Assembly: GCA_902794535.1 (NCBI GenBank)
Contig: CADBHQ010000013.1
Span: forward strand, 24,330-88,329
Direction: 5' to 3'
Length of the DNA: 64,000 bases
Source of the DNA: Fibrobacter succinogenes
GTDB taxonomy: Bacteria; Fibrobacterota; Fibrobacteria; Fibrobacterales; Fibrobacteraceae
Under the pieces are notes generated by a model. The model worked only from the letters and a program-made list of their open reading frames with translations. It did no database searches and was not told the origin of the DNA. Position 1 is the stretch's first letter, and each line of letters opens with the position of its first letter. The position numbers and the translations under genes were made by a program. Shown one piece after another: positions 19,126 through 28,536 of this stretch.

Positions 19126-20190
19126 ATGTTCTTATCTACCAAAAATGTACTCAAAATAGCATTGCTGTCTCTCGGCATCCAATATGCCTACTCCATGGAA
19201 CTTCGCCCCTTGGCTCAATTTGATTTTCCGGCCAAGGTAACAATCAAGAAAGAAGTCGGCGATGTCAAGGAAGAAAAGAAATGGGACACCGACCCCGTAT
19301 TCATTGGTGGCGCAGAATTGCTATTTGGCGCTGAATTTGCACCGATTCGTTACGGTTTTGGCCTTGGATACAAGAGCGCCCAGAAAGACGGCGGCACCAT
19401 TGTTGTCCCGGCCGCCCTCCCTATTTGGGGAAACATCTCATTTGGCGCTTATGGTAAGGATTGGATCGCCGTTCCCTATGCCGTCGTAAGACTCGGTTCC
19501 CTCGCCCCGCTTACCGGTAACGGAAACTGGTGGGAACTCCCGCTTAACTTCTTCGCAAACGGCGGTGTGGGCGTCATGTTGCCCTACAACATCGGCCTCG
19601 AAGTCAACTATAGCTATTCTTCGATGCTCAAGTCGTTCGAAAGCATGGATACCGAATTCCGCGTTTCCTCGGCTCGAGTCGGCCTGCAGCTCTCTGTCGG
19701 TTTCGAACTGACTCATGAAAGAACTTATAAGGAAGACAAGGTTCAAGAAATTAAGGAAGAAAGCCATATTTCGGAACCTGTGGAAGAATCTAGCGAACCG
19801 GAATCCACCGGATTTGACTATTCCGGCGGAGCCTACGACACCACCGAGCCGGAATCTTCGTCTAGCGAATCTGATTCTTACTCGCCGTACACCCCCTATA
19901 ATCCGGAATCGAGCGAATCTTCTACCGAAGACTCTACAAGCGCTCCTGTAGCAGAAGAAGCCCCGGCCGAAGCTAGTGCTGAAGAGCCGGCTGCAGAAGA
20001 AGCCGCCGCAGAACCCGAAGCAGAACCTGCTGCTGAACCGGAACCCGAACCGGCCGCAGAACCCGCTCCGGAACCGGAACCCAAGCCCGCTGCAAAGAAG
20101 GCTTCGAAGAAGTCCAGCAAGAAGGCATCTAAAAAGTCTTCCAAGAAGTCTTCGAAGAAGTCCTCCAAAAAGAGCAAAAAGAAGAAGTAA
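19126..20190 (+). CDS. Outer-membrane-barrel-like protein with acidic linker and Ser/Lys repeat tail
   Basis: 354 residues. A signal peptide (about 1-23) is followed by about 180 residues of alternating hydrophobic beta strands (IRYGFGLGYKSA, ISFGAYG, WIAVPYAVVRLG, IGLEVNYSYSS, VGLQLSVGFEL), resembling a small outer-membrane beta barrel. Residues about 215-325 are low complexity: Ser/Glu/Pro, then Ala/Glu/Pro. The last 33 residues are SKK-type repeats ending KKSKKKK, strongly basic and histone-H1-like. GAGGGA precedes the start. Divergent from the giant surface protein, so the two may share regulation. The basic tail could bind peptidoglycan, nucleic acid or polyanions; this is speculation. 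Confidence 0.75.
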   Translation: MFLSTKNVLKIALLSLGIQYAYSMELRPLAQFDFPAKVTIKKEVGDVKEEKKWDTDPVFIGGAELLFGAEFAPIRYGFGLGYKSAQKDGGTIVVPAALPIWGNISFGAYGKDWIAVPYAVVRLGSLAPLTGNGNWWELPLNFFANGGVGVMLPYNIGLEVNYSYSSMLKSFESMDTEFRVSSARVGLQLSVGFELTHERTYKEDKVQEIKEESHISEPVEESSEPESTGFDYSGGAYDTTEPESSSSESDSYSPYTPYNPESSESSTEDSTSAPVAEEAPAEASAEEPAAEEAAAEPEAEPAAEPEPEPAAEPAPEPEPKPAAKKASKKSSKKASKKSSKKSSKKSSKKSKKKK

Positions 20191-20232
20191 CGCTCACACG
20201 AAAATGAAATCTGAATAAATTCAGAACGAACT

Positions 20233-20256
20233 AGGCGCCCACGGGCGCCTTCATTA
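20233..20256 (+). terminator. Intrinsic terminator
   Basis: AGGCGCC (20233-20239) pairs perfectly with GGCGCCT (20244-20250) around CACG. The U-tract is weak (TCATTATTTAT). It separates the barrel-like gene from the glycosyltransferase pair. Confidence 0.65.
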
Positions 20257-20270
20257 TTTATATTTATAAA

Positions 20271-22838
20271 ATGAAAGCTTTCATCAATGGACTTTTAAAG
20301 AATCTCGCCCACCCGGGAACCATTATCGGTCTTGTTGTCTCTATCGCGATACCGTTCCTGATTTACCTGGGCCCCAATATCGGACATAAAGATACCATCA
20401 AGAATTTGGATCTTTACCTGCCGCTCCCGCTTTTTGTAATACAATTAATTGCAGGCATCGTCATTTTCGCCCTTTTGCACAAGGATTTTCGCGAATGGCT
20501 CAAGGGAATTCTGCCCGAAAAGAAGATTTCGATTTTGATGCTTGCCTTTACCGCCGCGATTACGATTTTCGCCGGCACCCAGATTGAAGCCCGCCACCGC
20601 GTTCAAAGCGACGAAAGCGTGTTCATGTCGGTCGCCCAGAACATGTATTACAACCAGGAATCGGGCACCTGCAACCAGGGATTCTTCGAAGACGGCAAGC
20701 TGACTTGCGTCGGCAAGTCGAACAGTTTCAAGACCAAGGGTCTCGCCTTCCTTTACCTGCTCGGTATGCCGCTCCTGGGTAACGACCTGCACTGGATTTT
20801 CCACATGGAGCTTCTGATGCTCCCGCTCGCGGTGCTCCTGATGTTCCTTGCGATTGTCGCCTGGACGCGAATGCCCTTGCTCGCCTTCTTTGCCGCCCTT
20901 TTGACAGCGCTCCAGCCCACGGTGCTTTTCCAGTTCCGCGCCATGTCGGTGGAACCGCTCTACATTTTCCTTTCTGCCCTTTCGCTGTTGATTTTCAAGT
21001 GGGCTTACGACCGCAACACCCTTAAGCATTGGGCTTTATTGGCACTCGTTCTTGCCTTCTTTGCGCAGACCCGCCAAGAAACGGTCTTCTGCCTGCTCGC
21101 CTTCATTATTTTCGCCCTCCCCAAGCTTTTGGACAGCAAGGGCCCCAAGGCTCCGACTTTCTTTGTTACCCTTTCGCTGTTCTCGGTTCCGGCACTACTC
21201 ACCATCAGCTACTTCCAGGGTTTTGGATTCCAGGGTGGCGAATTCGAAGCCCACGGGCATTTCTTTGAAGACCTCGCCCGCAACTGGACCGAAATGACCA
21301 AGCCGCTGACCCAAAACGGCGAACTTGAAAACCCGTTCCTCACCTATTTCAACTACCTGTTCGCCATTGGTGCCATTTACCTGGTAGCACGCGCCATCTG
21401 GGGCGCCAAGAAGAAGGAATACTTCTACCTCGAAATTCTCGCTTTCTTGCTCTTGTACCACATTCAGACTTATGTGATTCTCGAAAACGTCTCGGGCGAT
21501 TTCAGCATTCAGATTAACCAGCGTTACAGCCTGGTCATGCTGCCGTCGATGGCATTTGTCGGCGCCCTGCCGGTCGCACACCTGATTCAGCTGCTGATTG
21601 GTTCAATGAGCGGTAAAAATGACAAGCAGAATGCAATGACCGCAGCTCTGGTTACGCTTGTCGCAGGCCTTATCTTTACCGGTTGGACCTTCCACTACAA
21701 GGAAGACTTCAACAAGAACATCATGTACAACCGCAACCACCTGACCATCGAAGAACACGAGATTCTAGGTTGGCTTGCGGAACAGCCGAAAAAAGAACGC
21801 ATGTTCATTTACGGTCGCCCCTGGCATTTTATCGGTTACGGTGTATCGTCTATTCATTACGACCGCGCACGCCAAATGAGCGCTCTTGACCTCAAGAAAC
21901 TCATCGACAAGTATCAAGGCGAGGTCTACTACATTCGCGGACTCGACTGCTGGGACAGCCAAACTTACCACAAGAAGGCGGTGGAACACCGTATTGCCAC
22001 CACCTGCGACGTATTCGAACGCGATATGGACCTGGAAGGCGTCAAGAACATCTTGATTACCAACAACTACTGGGTACAAATCGCCAAGTTCAACGGTCGC
22101 AAAGAATTCAACCCGCAAAACATTATTGCCGTACGCGACTTGGAATTTGTTGAAGCCGCCCAAGGCGACACTCTTGAAGCAAAGCCTGCTCTTCGCTACG
22201 GCATCAGCCTGAACGAACAATCGGGCATCACAAGAGACTGGGACTACATCGTGATTGCAAACGGCGACACGATTGCCCACGCCACGTACATTCCCGGAAG
22301 CATTGGCGGACGAATCAGCGAAGACAAATTGCTGCCCGGCTACAACCAAATGGAATTCGTGGTACAGAACCGCGAAAACGGGAAAATCATGGCAGACGTT
22401 CCCAGGTTCTATTTCAACAAGGCAAACGGAGCTGTGCAACTGACGGAAATGCCCTTCGTAAGTCACAAGCAGGCTTGGGGCAAGCTCCGCAAGAACGCCT
22501 CGCTCGACGGCAACACATTCAAGGTCGGCGGCAAGCTCTACAGCGAAGGCTTTGGCACGCACGCCTCTTCCGAAACCGTATTTAATATCGAAGGCAAGTT
22601 CAAGACATTCAAGATGGGCTACGGCCTCGACGAAGAATCGCTCTGCAGCGACGGCGTGCAATTGCAAATCATCGCCGACGGCAACGTGATTCACGACAGC
22701 GGTCGATTCGCACTCGGCAATTTAAAGACCGCCGAAGTGAACGTCGAAAACGTCCAGACGCTCATCATCAAGACAAACTCTTTCGAAGACATGGACTGCG
22801 ACCACGTCGATATTATCAACCCCGCGCTTATCCCTTAG
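20271..22838 (+). CDS. Polytopic membrane glycosyltransferase (ArnT/PMT-like) with C-terminal NPCBM domain
   Basis: 855 residues. Residues about 1-480 contain around ten hydrophobic helices. After the first helices comes the loop RHRVQSDESVFMSVAQNMYY, with the acidic residues expected of GT-C lipid-phosphate-sugar transferases (GT39/ArnT type). Residues about 490-730 are soluble. The last 120 residues (KVGGKLYSEGFGTHASSE, FKMGYGLDEESLCSDG, VQLQIIADGNVIHDSGRF) match the NPCBM carbohydrate-binding fold. It probably moves a sugar from a polyprenyl phosphate donor onto an exported glycan, lipid or protein. The GT2 gene 8 nt downstream is a plausible maker of that donor. Confidence 0.75.
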   Translation: MKAFINGLLKNLAHPGTIIGLVVSIAIPFLIYLGPNIGHKDTIKNLDLYLPLPLFVIQLIAGIVIFALLHKDFREWLKGILPEKKISILMLAFTAAITIFAGTQIEARHRVQSDESVFMSVAQNMYYNQESGTCNQGFFEDGKLTCVGKSNSFKTKGLAFLYLLGMPLLGNDLHWIFHMELLMLPLAVLLMFLAIVAWTRMPLLAFFAALLTALQPTVLFQFRAMSVEPLYIFLSALSLLIFKWAYDRNTLKHWALLALVLAFFAQTRQETVFCLLAFIIFALPKLLDSKGPKAPTFFVTLSLFSVPALLTISYFQGFGFQGGEFEAHGHFFEDLARNWTEMTKPLTQNGELENPFLTYFNYLFAIGAIYLVARAIWGAKKKEYFYLEILAFLLLYHIQTYVILENVSGDFSIQINQRYSLVMLPSMAFVGALPVAHLIQLLIGSMSGKNDKQNAMTAALVTLVAGLIFTGWTFHYKEDFNKNIMYNRNHLTIEEHEILGWLAEQPKKERMFIYGRPWHFIGYGVSSIHYDRARQMSALDLKKLIDKYQGEVYYIRGLDCWDSQTYHKKAVEHRIATTCDVFERDMDLEGVKNILITNNYWVQIAKFNGRKEFNPQNIIAVRDLEFVEAAQGDTLEAKPALRYGISLNEQSGITRDWDYIVIANGDTIAHATYIPGSIGGRISEDKLLPGYNQMEFVVQNRENGKIMADVPRFYFNKANGAVQLTEMPFVSHKQAWGKLRKNASLDGNTFKVGGKLYSEGFGTHASSETVFNIEGKFKTFKMGYGLDEESLCSDGVQLQIIADGNVIHDSGRFALGNLKTAEVNVENVQTLIIKTNSFEDMDCDHVDIINPALIP

Positions 22839-22845
22839 GTAAATC

Positions 22846-23757
22846 ATGCTGTTATCTGTCATTATTCCAGTCTTTAACGAAGAAGAAATCGTTGCAGAAA
22901 CCTACCGCGTTCTCGAAGAAGAACTCAAAAATATTGAACACGAGCTCATCTTCGTAAACGATGGTTCCAAGGACCGTACCCGCGAAATCGTAGAATCGCT
23001 TTTGCCGGGCAACCCGAACAACAAGATTATCAACTTCAGCCGCAATTTCGGCCACCAGGCCGCATTCAGCGCAGGCCTCGATCATTCTACGGGCGATGCC
23101 GTGGTAATTATCGACGGCGACTTGCAAGACCCGCCGAGCCTGATTCACGAAATGCTCGAAAAGTGGCGCGAAGGTTATCAGGTCGTTTACGCCCAGCGCA
23201 ACAAGCGCAAAGGCGAAACCATTTTCAAGCGCTTTACCGCCTTCTGCTTCTACCGCCTGATTGGCAAGCTCACGAGCATCGACATTCCGCCTGACACCGG
23301 CGACTTCCGCCTGATGGACCGTTGCGTGGTGAATCAGCTCACGAACCTGCCTGAACGTAGCCGTTTCTTGCGCGGGCTCGTATGCTGGGTCGGCTTCAAG
23401 AAGATTGGCGTCAAGTATGACCGCGCCGAACGTACCGCAGGCACTTCCAAGTACCCGCTCAAGAAGATGGTGCGCCTCGCCCTCGACGGCATTACCGGAT
23501 TCAGTTCCGCACCGCTCAAGATTAGTTTCTACGCTGGATTGTTCGCGACTGTCGTTGGTCTCGGCGTGTTGATTTGGTCGATTCTCGAAAAATTCCTCAG
23601 CCCCGCAACAACCGTTCCCGGCTGGGCATCGCTCATGACAGCCATCGTATTCTTCGGCGGCATCCAGCTGATGTCTATTGGCATTATGGGTGAATACATC
23701 GGCCGTATTTACGACGAAGTCAAACAGCGTCCGCTTTATATTGAAGACAAGAAGTAA
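22846..23757 (+). CDS. GtrB/DPM1-type glycosyltransferase family 2
   Basis: 303 residues. The GT-A domain (1-220) begins LSVIIPVFNEEEIV and has the DGDLQDPP metal-binding region, GDFRLMDR, and RFLRGLVCWVGF. Two transmembrane helices follow (about 230-250 and 265-290). This layout is typical of enzymes that load glucose, mannose or similar sugars onto undecaprenyl phosphate at the inner membrane. It is 8 nt downstream of the polytopic transferase and probably supplies its lipid-linked sugar. Confidence 0.88.
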   Translation: MLLSVIIPVFNEEEIVAETYRVLEEELKNIEHELIFVNDGSKDRTREIVESLLPGNPNNKIINFSRNFGHQAAFSAGLDHSTGDAVVIIDGDLQDPPSLIHEMLEKWREGYQVVYAQRNKRKGETIFKRFTAFCFYRLIGKLTSIDIPPDTGDFRLMDRCVVNQLTNLPERSRFLRGLVCWVGFKKIGVKYDRAERTAGTSKYPLKKMVRLALDGITGFSSAPLKISFYAGLFATVVGLGVLIWSILEKFLSPATTVPGWASLMTAIVFFGGIQLMSIGIMGEYIGRIYDEVKQRPLYIEDKK

Positions 23758-23774
23758 ACAATGATTAGTGATGA

Positions 23775-23836
23775 GGAATGTGAAATGAGAAATGCATGAC
23801 GAAACATTTCACATTACACATTTCACATTTCACATT
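23775..23836. repeat. TTTCACAT-type simple and inverted repeat
   Basis: The intergenic stretch has AATGTGAAATG on the left and several CATTTCACATT units on the right, able to fold back. A related run (AATGTGAAATGTGTGATGTG) lies at 36211-36239. Nothing else is recognised in this gap before gmk. Confidence 0.6.
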
Positions 23837-23867
23837 GAAATTGATTGCAAGAAGTTAAAAGGTTTTT

Positions 23868-24428
23868 ATGCGCAATAAATTATTCGTTATGAGTGCCGCT
23901 AGCGGCGCAGGCAAGACCACCCTCAAGGATTTGGTCATCAAAGATTTCCCGGATATCAAGTATTCCATTTCGGCCACCACGCGCAAGCCGCGCGAAGGCG
24001 AAGTTGACGGCGTTCATTATTTCTTCAAGACTAAGGAAGAATTCGAAAAGCTCATCAAGGAAGATGGTCTGATCGAATGGAACGAAGTCCACGGGAATTA
24101 CTACGGCACTCCCAAGAGCTTTGTCGAAAAGACCCTCGCCGAAGGCAACCGCGTGATTTTTGACCTCGACGTTTTTGGCAAGGTGAACTTTGACAAGGTC
24201 TACCCCGACGCAACAGGCATTCTGATTTTGCCGCCCAGCGAAGAAGAACTTGAAAAGCGCCTACGCGGTCGTGGCACCGATTCCGAAGAAGTGATTCAGC
24301 TCCGCCTGAAGAACGCCAAGAAAGAAATGGAATTCGCCAAGACGCAGGGCAAGTACGAATACGTCATCATCAACGACGACTTGCAGCGCGCCGCCAACGA
24401 ACTCCGCGAAATTTTAAAGAAAAAATAA
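23868..24428 (+). CDS. gmk: Guanylate kinase
   Basis: 186 residues; phosphorylates GMP to GDP. The P-loop is SAASGAGKTT (about residues 5-14), followed by the GMP-binding YSISATTRKPREGEVDGVHY and FEKLIKEDGLIEWNEVHGNYYGT. FDLDVFG replaces the more usual LDIDVQG at the central strand. The RGRGTDSEEVIQLRL lid segment is present. The length is slightly short, but all core motifs are intact. It follows a repeat-rich spacer and ends in a hairpin that overlaps its stop codon. Confidence 0.95.
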   Translation: MRNKLFVMSAASGAGKTTLKDLVIKDFPDIKYSISATTRKPREGEVDGVHYFFKTKEEFEKLIKEDGLIEWNEVHGNYYGTPKSFVEKTLAEGNRVIFDLDVFGKVNFDKVYPDATGILILPPSEEELEKRLRGRGTDSEEVIQLRLKNAKKEMEFAKTQGKYEYVIINDDLQRAANELREILKKK

Positions 24429-24449
24429 TCCCGATTTAAATCAGGATTA
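24426..24449 (+). terminator. Possible gmk terminator hairpin
   Basis: TAATCC(C)GATTT can pair with AAATC(A)GGATTA, with one mismatch in the stem, starting in the gmk stop codon. No immediate U-tract; CTTTTTG follows about 8 nt later. Confidence 0.45.
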
Positions 24450-24467
24450 TCAAGTACTTTTTGATCG

Positions 24468-24499
24468 CCACACGGATTTGATTTTGCTAACGCAAAATT
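24468..24499. repeat. CCACACGG hairpin repeat, copy 2
   Basis: CCACACGGATTTG, then GATTTTGC (24480-24487), loop TAAC and GCAAAATT (24492-24499). The A-T pair of copy 1 is here G-C, so the stem is conserved. The TAG stop of the minus-strand Sua5 gene lies at the hairpin loop. Confidence 0.75.
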
Positions 24500-25452
24500 T
24501 TTATACTTGCGCGTTTTAAGCGGTCATTTAAGGCCATACCGACTCCGACATTCGGAATCGGATCCACCAAAATCAAGTCGTACTTGGGGTCATCCAAGTC
24601 ATGCATGTAGGCGTACAGCTTTGCTGTCGCCTCTAGCATATTGCCCGATTCCGACAGATTCAGCGTTGCAGGAATCACGCCGGGGGTATTGCCGAAGGCA
24701 ATACGCACGCAGTGTTCCGGCAGCGTAAAGCCGGCAGGGATTTCGCCATAGAGCAGCGGAACCTGCGGGCGGTAGTGCGTATCGCACTGCCCCGGCGCAG
24801 CCATCGCTTGCCCAGGCTTAGAGGTGGATTCCTTAATTTTTACATCACCGATGACTTTTGCAATCATCTCGGGCGTAATCGCACCCGGTCTCAGCACCGT
24901 CGGCTCGCCCACTAAAGAGACAATCGTACTTTCTACGCCCACGTTGCAGGGGCCGCCATCCACGATTCCAGCAAGGCCTCGGTCGGCCAGCTGTGCCGCC
25001 ACATGTTCGGCCGTCGTCGGGCTCACATGTTTGAACAAGTTCGCACTAGGGGCAGCAAGCGGCACGCCCGCCTTCCAAATAATTTCTTGCGCCACCGGAT
25101 GCGACGGGAATCTCACCGCCACAGACGGAAGTCCGCTCGTACACAAATCCGGAATACATTCCTTCTTGGGCAAAATCATGGTCATCGGGCCCGGCCAATA
25201 AGCCTTCGCCAACGCATACGCCGCCTCGGGAATATTTTCGGCAATGTCAGCCAACTGCGAAATCTCGCAAATGTGAACAATCAGCGGGTCAAAAGTCGGG
25301 CGTTCCTTAATCGCAAAAATCTGCGCCAGGGCCGACGGCAAATAAGCATTACCCGCAAGGCCGTAAACAGTCTCGGTCGGAATCGCGACCACCTGTCCAT
25401 CGTGGAGCAGGCGCGCGGCATCGTCAATACTTGTCCAAGGAGGAAATTGCAT
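24487..25452 (-). CDS. L-threonylcarbamoyladenylate synthase, Sua5 type
   Basis: About 321 residues. It makes threonylcarbamoyl-AMP from threonine, bicarbonate and ATP, the first step of t6A modification of tRNAs reading ANN codons. The YrdC domain (1-200) shows VVAIPTETVYGLAGNA, KERPTFDPLIVHI, PGPMTMILP, VAVRFPSHPVAQ and PLAAPSANLF. The C-terminal part (about 220-321), reached through APGQCDTHYRP, is the Sua5 domain, so this is the long form rather than TsaC. I chose the ATG at 25452; the 13 extra residues of the longer frame are translated from the neighbouring terminator. Confidence 0.93.
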   Translation of the reverse strand: MQFPPWTSIDDAARLLHDGQVVAIPTETVYGLAGNAYLPSALAQIFAIKERPTFDPLIVHICEISQLADIAENIPEAAYALAKAYWPGPMTMILPKKECIPDLCTSGLPSVAVRFPSHPVAQEIIWKAGVPLAAPSANLFKHVSPTTAEHVAAQLADRGLAGIVDGGPCNVGVESTIVSLVGEPTVLRPGAITPEMIAKVIGDVKIKESTSKPGQAMAAPGQCDTHYRPQVPLLYGEIPAGFTLPEHCVRIAFGNTPGVIPATLNLSESGNMLEATAKLYAYMHDLDDPKYDLILVDPIPNVGVGMALNDRLKRASIKILR

Positions 25453-25460
25453 GATAGACC

Positions 25461-25494
25461 AAAAATAAAAAAAGGATGGCGGAGTCGCCATCCT
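25461..25494 (-). terminator. Intrinsic terminator of the DUF349 gene
   Basis: A perfect 9-bp stem, AGGATGGCG (25473-25481) with CGCCATCCT (25486-25494) around GAGT. Read on the minus strand it is followed by TTTTTTTATTTTT. It lies just after the DUF349 gene. Confidence 0.9.
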
Positions 25495-25515
25495 CTAATT
25501 TCATTTTGGCTTAAG

Positions 25516-28410
25516 CTAAGCTTCTGCCGGAGCAGCTGCTACAGCCGGAGCCTCTTCCTTGTCCTTGCGGCCAAAGGCAAACACCTTGTCGCAAGCGGTA
25601 TTGAAGCGCTGCCAGGTCTTTTCGGAATGTTCGCGAGGCACGGCGCCCACTTCCTTCCACAAACGACGCAGGTGCTTCACCTTGTTCATCGAGGCACCGA
25701 CAGTCTGTTCGCTCAAGTCAGTCAGCAAGTCTTCGGCCTGTTCGCAGAGCAACAGCTTCTTCTGCAAGTTGTTCTGGCGAGCCTGTTCCTGAATGTCGAG
25801 CTGGTCGCGACGGCGAGTAAAGAAGTCATCGCAAGCTTCACGGAACTTCTTGTACAGGTCCATATCTTCCAAGCCGCAGAATCCAAGTTCGCGCCATTCC
25901 TTCTGAAGTTCGCGAACGGCGTCTGCAAGCTGGTTAGAGCCAGCGCTTTCAGCAAACTGGCGAACCTTATCGATCATCGCGTTCTTCTTTTCCTTAATCA
26001 CGTCGAGGCCCTGAGCCAAGGTCGAATCAGCGTGAGCGAGGCGTTCAAGAATCTTGTTGTAAACCGTGTTGTAGCGGTTGCTGATAGTTTCAATGGCTTC
26101 CTTCGGAACCATGCCGATAGCCTTCCATTCAGCTTCCATTGCCTTGAGTTCGTCAAGCGTACCCTGGGCAGCGGCTTCCATAGCTTCGAGCTTTTCGCAC
26201 AGAGCGTTCTTGGCATCCAGATTCTTCTGCTTCGAAGCATCCATTTCTTCAAAATGAGCACGCTTCTTTTCGAAGAAACTGTCGCATGCCGTGCGGAAAC
26301 GAGTCCAGATTTCATCGGACTTGCTCTTGGGCACGGGACCCACGGCCTTCCAAGATTCCTGGAGCTGTTTTAATTTGTTCGAAGTAGCATTCCAGTCGCT
26401 GGATTCCTTGAGAGCTTCGGCTTCCATGCAGAGAGCCACCTTCTTTTCATAGTTGGCTTCGCGGTTTTCGTCTTCGGCCTTCAAGTTTTCCTTATGCTGT
26501 GCATAGTAAGCAGTCGTTGCAGCCTTAAAGCGTTCGGTAAGGGCAGCCACATTTTCCTTGGGCACCATACCGATAGCCTTCCACTGTTCCTGGATTTCCT
26601 GCATAGCCTTGTACTTGTCCTTCCAGAACATTTCCGTGTTCTTGACAAGTTCTTCAATCTTGGCGCAAAGGGCTTCCTTGTCGGCCAAGTTCTTCTGGCG
26701 TTCCGCATTCATCTCTTCGATAAAGCCGGCGCAGTTTTCCTTAATCTTTTCGTAGTTCGCCTGGAAGTGGTCGCGATATTCCTGCAGCTTGGCAGCAGAG
26801 ATAGGTCCGATTTCTTTCCAGCGGTTCGTAATATCCTTGAGCTTAGCAAGAACGGCCTGGCTGCCCGCTTCCTTGGTCAGCGCATCCATTTCAAGGAGCA
26901 AGTCGTCGCGGTCCTTTTCGTTGTGCCAGTTTTCCCACTGCTGCATTTCCTGGAAACGAGCGGTAGCAGCCTTGTATTCCTGCCACAAGTCGTGATACTT
27001 GAACTTGTTTTCGCCCACGATTTCTTTCCACTGCTGGTAGAAGTCGCGAACCTTCTTGTTCAAGTCGCGGAAGTCTTCGTTTTCGTCGAGAGCCTTTACC
27101 TTTTCGATAATGGCCTTGAGCTTTGTCGAATTTTCTTCGAAACGCTTCTGGGCGTCATCATCGTAAGCGGTAATCTTGCCCGAAAGCGTGTTACGCAATG
27201 CATTGTAGCTCTGCAACATCGGGTCTTCGCCTTCCAAAAGCGGAAGCTTTTCCCATTCACGCACAATGGCATGCAAATGTTTCTTGGTCATGTCGTTCAC
27301 ATCGGTATCTGCCAAGGCCTTAAGGCGTTCCAGCAGTTCCGGTCGAACCGATTCGTCAGTTCCTTCAGGAACATCGACCACCACTTCTTTAACCTTGCGC
27401 AAATCCTGAGCCTTGAAAGAAGCATTATTATAACGCTTGACCCAAGCGGCTTCCATCAGAGACTTGCCTGCGGCACATTCAGCAAGAATAGCATCCACGC
27501 GTTCGGCGTTGTCAGCCACCTTGTTTTCAGAAATCAAGGTTTCAAGTTCATCGAGAGCTGCCGTGAGCGATGCAATCTTTGCCTGCTTTTCAGCTTCGGC
27601 CTTTTCTGCAGCAATACGAGCAGCATCCGCTTCGTCGCAGAACTTCTTGAAGCTTGCATAAACTTCGTCAATCGTCGCCTGTTTGTCGCCCATGCCAAGC
27701 TTTGCGGCTTCTTCCATCAAAGATTCAAACTGAGACTTGACAGCCAGAGGATCCTTCTGAGCTGCAAAGAAATGAGCTTGCTGTACAAGAGCTTCGCGCT
27801 TGCTTGCCAAGAGTTCGGCCGCCTTTTTACCGTTGTCTTCTGCATCTTTTCTTGCGCGGATTCTTTCGTTTGCAGCCTTACGAACTTCGGGCTGTCTGGA
27901 GTTCTTTGCAATATCCTGGAGCAAGGAGTCGGAGGTCACCTTGCGTGCAGCCGTCATCGCAATATCTTCGTCCAAGTCGCGATTAGCGGCAAGGGCCAAA
28001 ATGGACTGCTTGGTACAAATCTTTACGAGTTCTGCACGAACGAGACCTGCAGTGTTCACACCCTTGAGCAGATCTTCGGCAAAATGCGTATCCTTGATAT
28101 CTTGCAGATAAGCTAGATCCTCGGCACTCGGTTGGGCCTCGGTTTTAAGCTTTTTGACCACTTCTTCCAAATAACGAGTCTTAGCGGTACGCTTCACTTC
28201 TTCGTCGGAATCATTTTCCGAAATCTTTTTCAGAGTAGAAATGATTGTCAACTTCTTTACGGCAGCAATCCTTACAGAAGCATCGGTATCGGACTCGGCA
28301 ATACGTTCCAGAACATCCTGGTTGTCCGCACCCAATTCAGCGATTGCTTCCAGTCGCTTGTCGGGGTTGGAATTTTGCCACTTCGGTTTAAAGGCGTCAA
28401 ATAAGCTCAT
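25516..28410 (-). CDS. Large DUF349 repeat protein with HEAT-like N-terminus
   Basis: 964 residues, almost entirely helical. Residues 1-130 resemble HEAT repeats (DTDASVRIAAVKKL, DSDEEVKRTAKTRYLEE). From about 400 on there are about seven DUF349 units, each with a WKEIG/WKAIG/WKAVG/WRELG core followed by an amphipathic helix such as IWTRFRTACDSFFEKKR. No catalytic motif, signal peptide or membrane segment is seen. GGAG with suitable spacing sets the start at 28410. DUF349 proteins have no well-defined role; the highly charged helices suggest a cytoplasmic scaffold or nucleic-acid-associated protein. It is divergently oriented to priA. Confidence 0.85.
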   Translation of the reverse strand: MSLFDAFKPKWQNSNPDKRLEAIAELGADNQDVLERIAESDTDASVRIAAVKKLTIISTLKKISENDSDEEVKRTAKTRYLEEVVKKLKTEAQPSAEDLAYLQDIKDTHFAEDLLKGVNTAGLVRAELVKICTKQSILALAANRDLDEDIAMTAARKVTSDSLLQDIAKNSRQPEVRKAANERIRARKDAEDNGKKAAELLASKREALVQQAHFFAAQKDPLAVKSQFESLMEEAAKLGMGDKQATIDEVYASFKKFCDEADAARIAAEKAEAEKQAKIASLTAALDELETLISENKVADNAERVDAILAECAAGKSLMEAAWVKRYNNASFKAQDLRKVKEVVVDVPEGTDESVRPELLERLKALADTDVNDMTKKHLHAIVREWEKLPLLEGEDPMLQSYNALRNTLSGKITAYDDDAQKRFEENSTKLKAIIEKVKALDENEDFRDLNKKVRDFYQQWKEIVGENKFKYHDLWQEYKAATARFQEMQQWENWHNEKDRDDLLLEMDALTKEAGSQAVLAKLKDITNRWKEIGPISAAKLQEYRDHFQANYEKIKENCAGFIEEMNAERQKNLADKEALCAKIEELVKNTEMFWKDKYKAMQEIQEQWKAIGMVPKENVAALTERFKAATTAYYAQHKENLKAEDENREANYEKKVALCMEAEALKESSDWNATSNKLKQLQESWKAVGPVPKSKSDEIWTRFRTACDSFFEKKRAHFEEMDASKQKNLDAKNALCEKLEAMEAAAQGTLDELKAMEAEWKAIGMVPKEAIETISNRYNTVYNKILERLAHADSTLAQGLDVIKEKKNAMIDKVRQFAESAGSNQLADAVRELQKEWRELGFCGLEDMDLYKKFREACDDFFTRRRDQLDIQEQARQNNLQKKLLLCEQAEDLLTDLSEQTVGASMNKVKHLRRLWKEVGAVPREHSEKTWQRFNTACDKVFAFGRKDKEEAPAVAAAPAEA

Positions 28411-28536
28411 AGAGATCTCCAATAGTAAGCAGCTCCCAAAGGGGAATTGCATACTATAATCTAACAAAAAAAGTTTTTTGAAACAAAAAAGATTGAAAAA
28501 TAGGCGCTTTTTGCGGTATTAACTATCTTTTAGCCC

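Noticed and set aside
26494..28116. 540-codon open frame opposite the DUF349 gene
   Set aside because: Antisense shadow; composition (Phe/Leu/His-rich) mirrors the Lys/Glu-rich repeats on the other strand.
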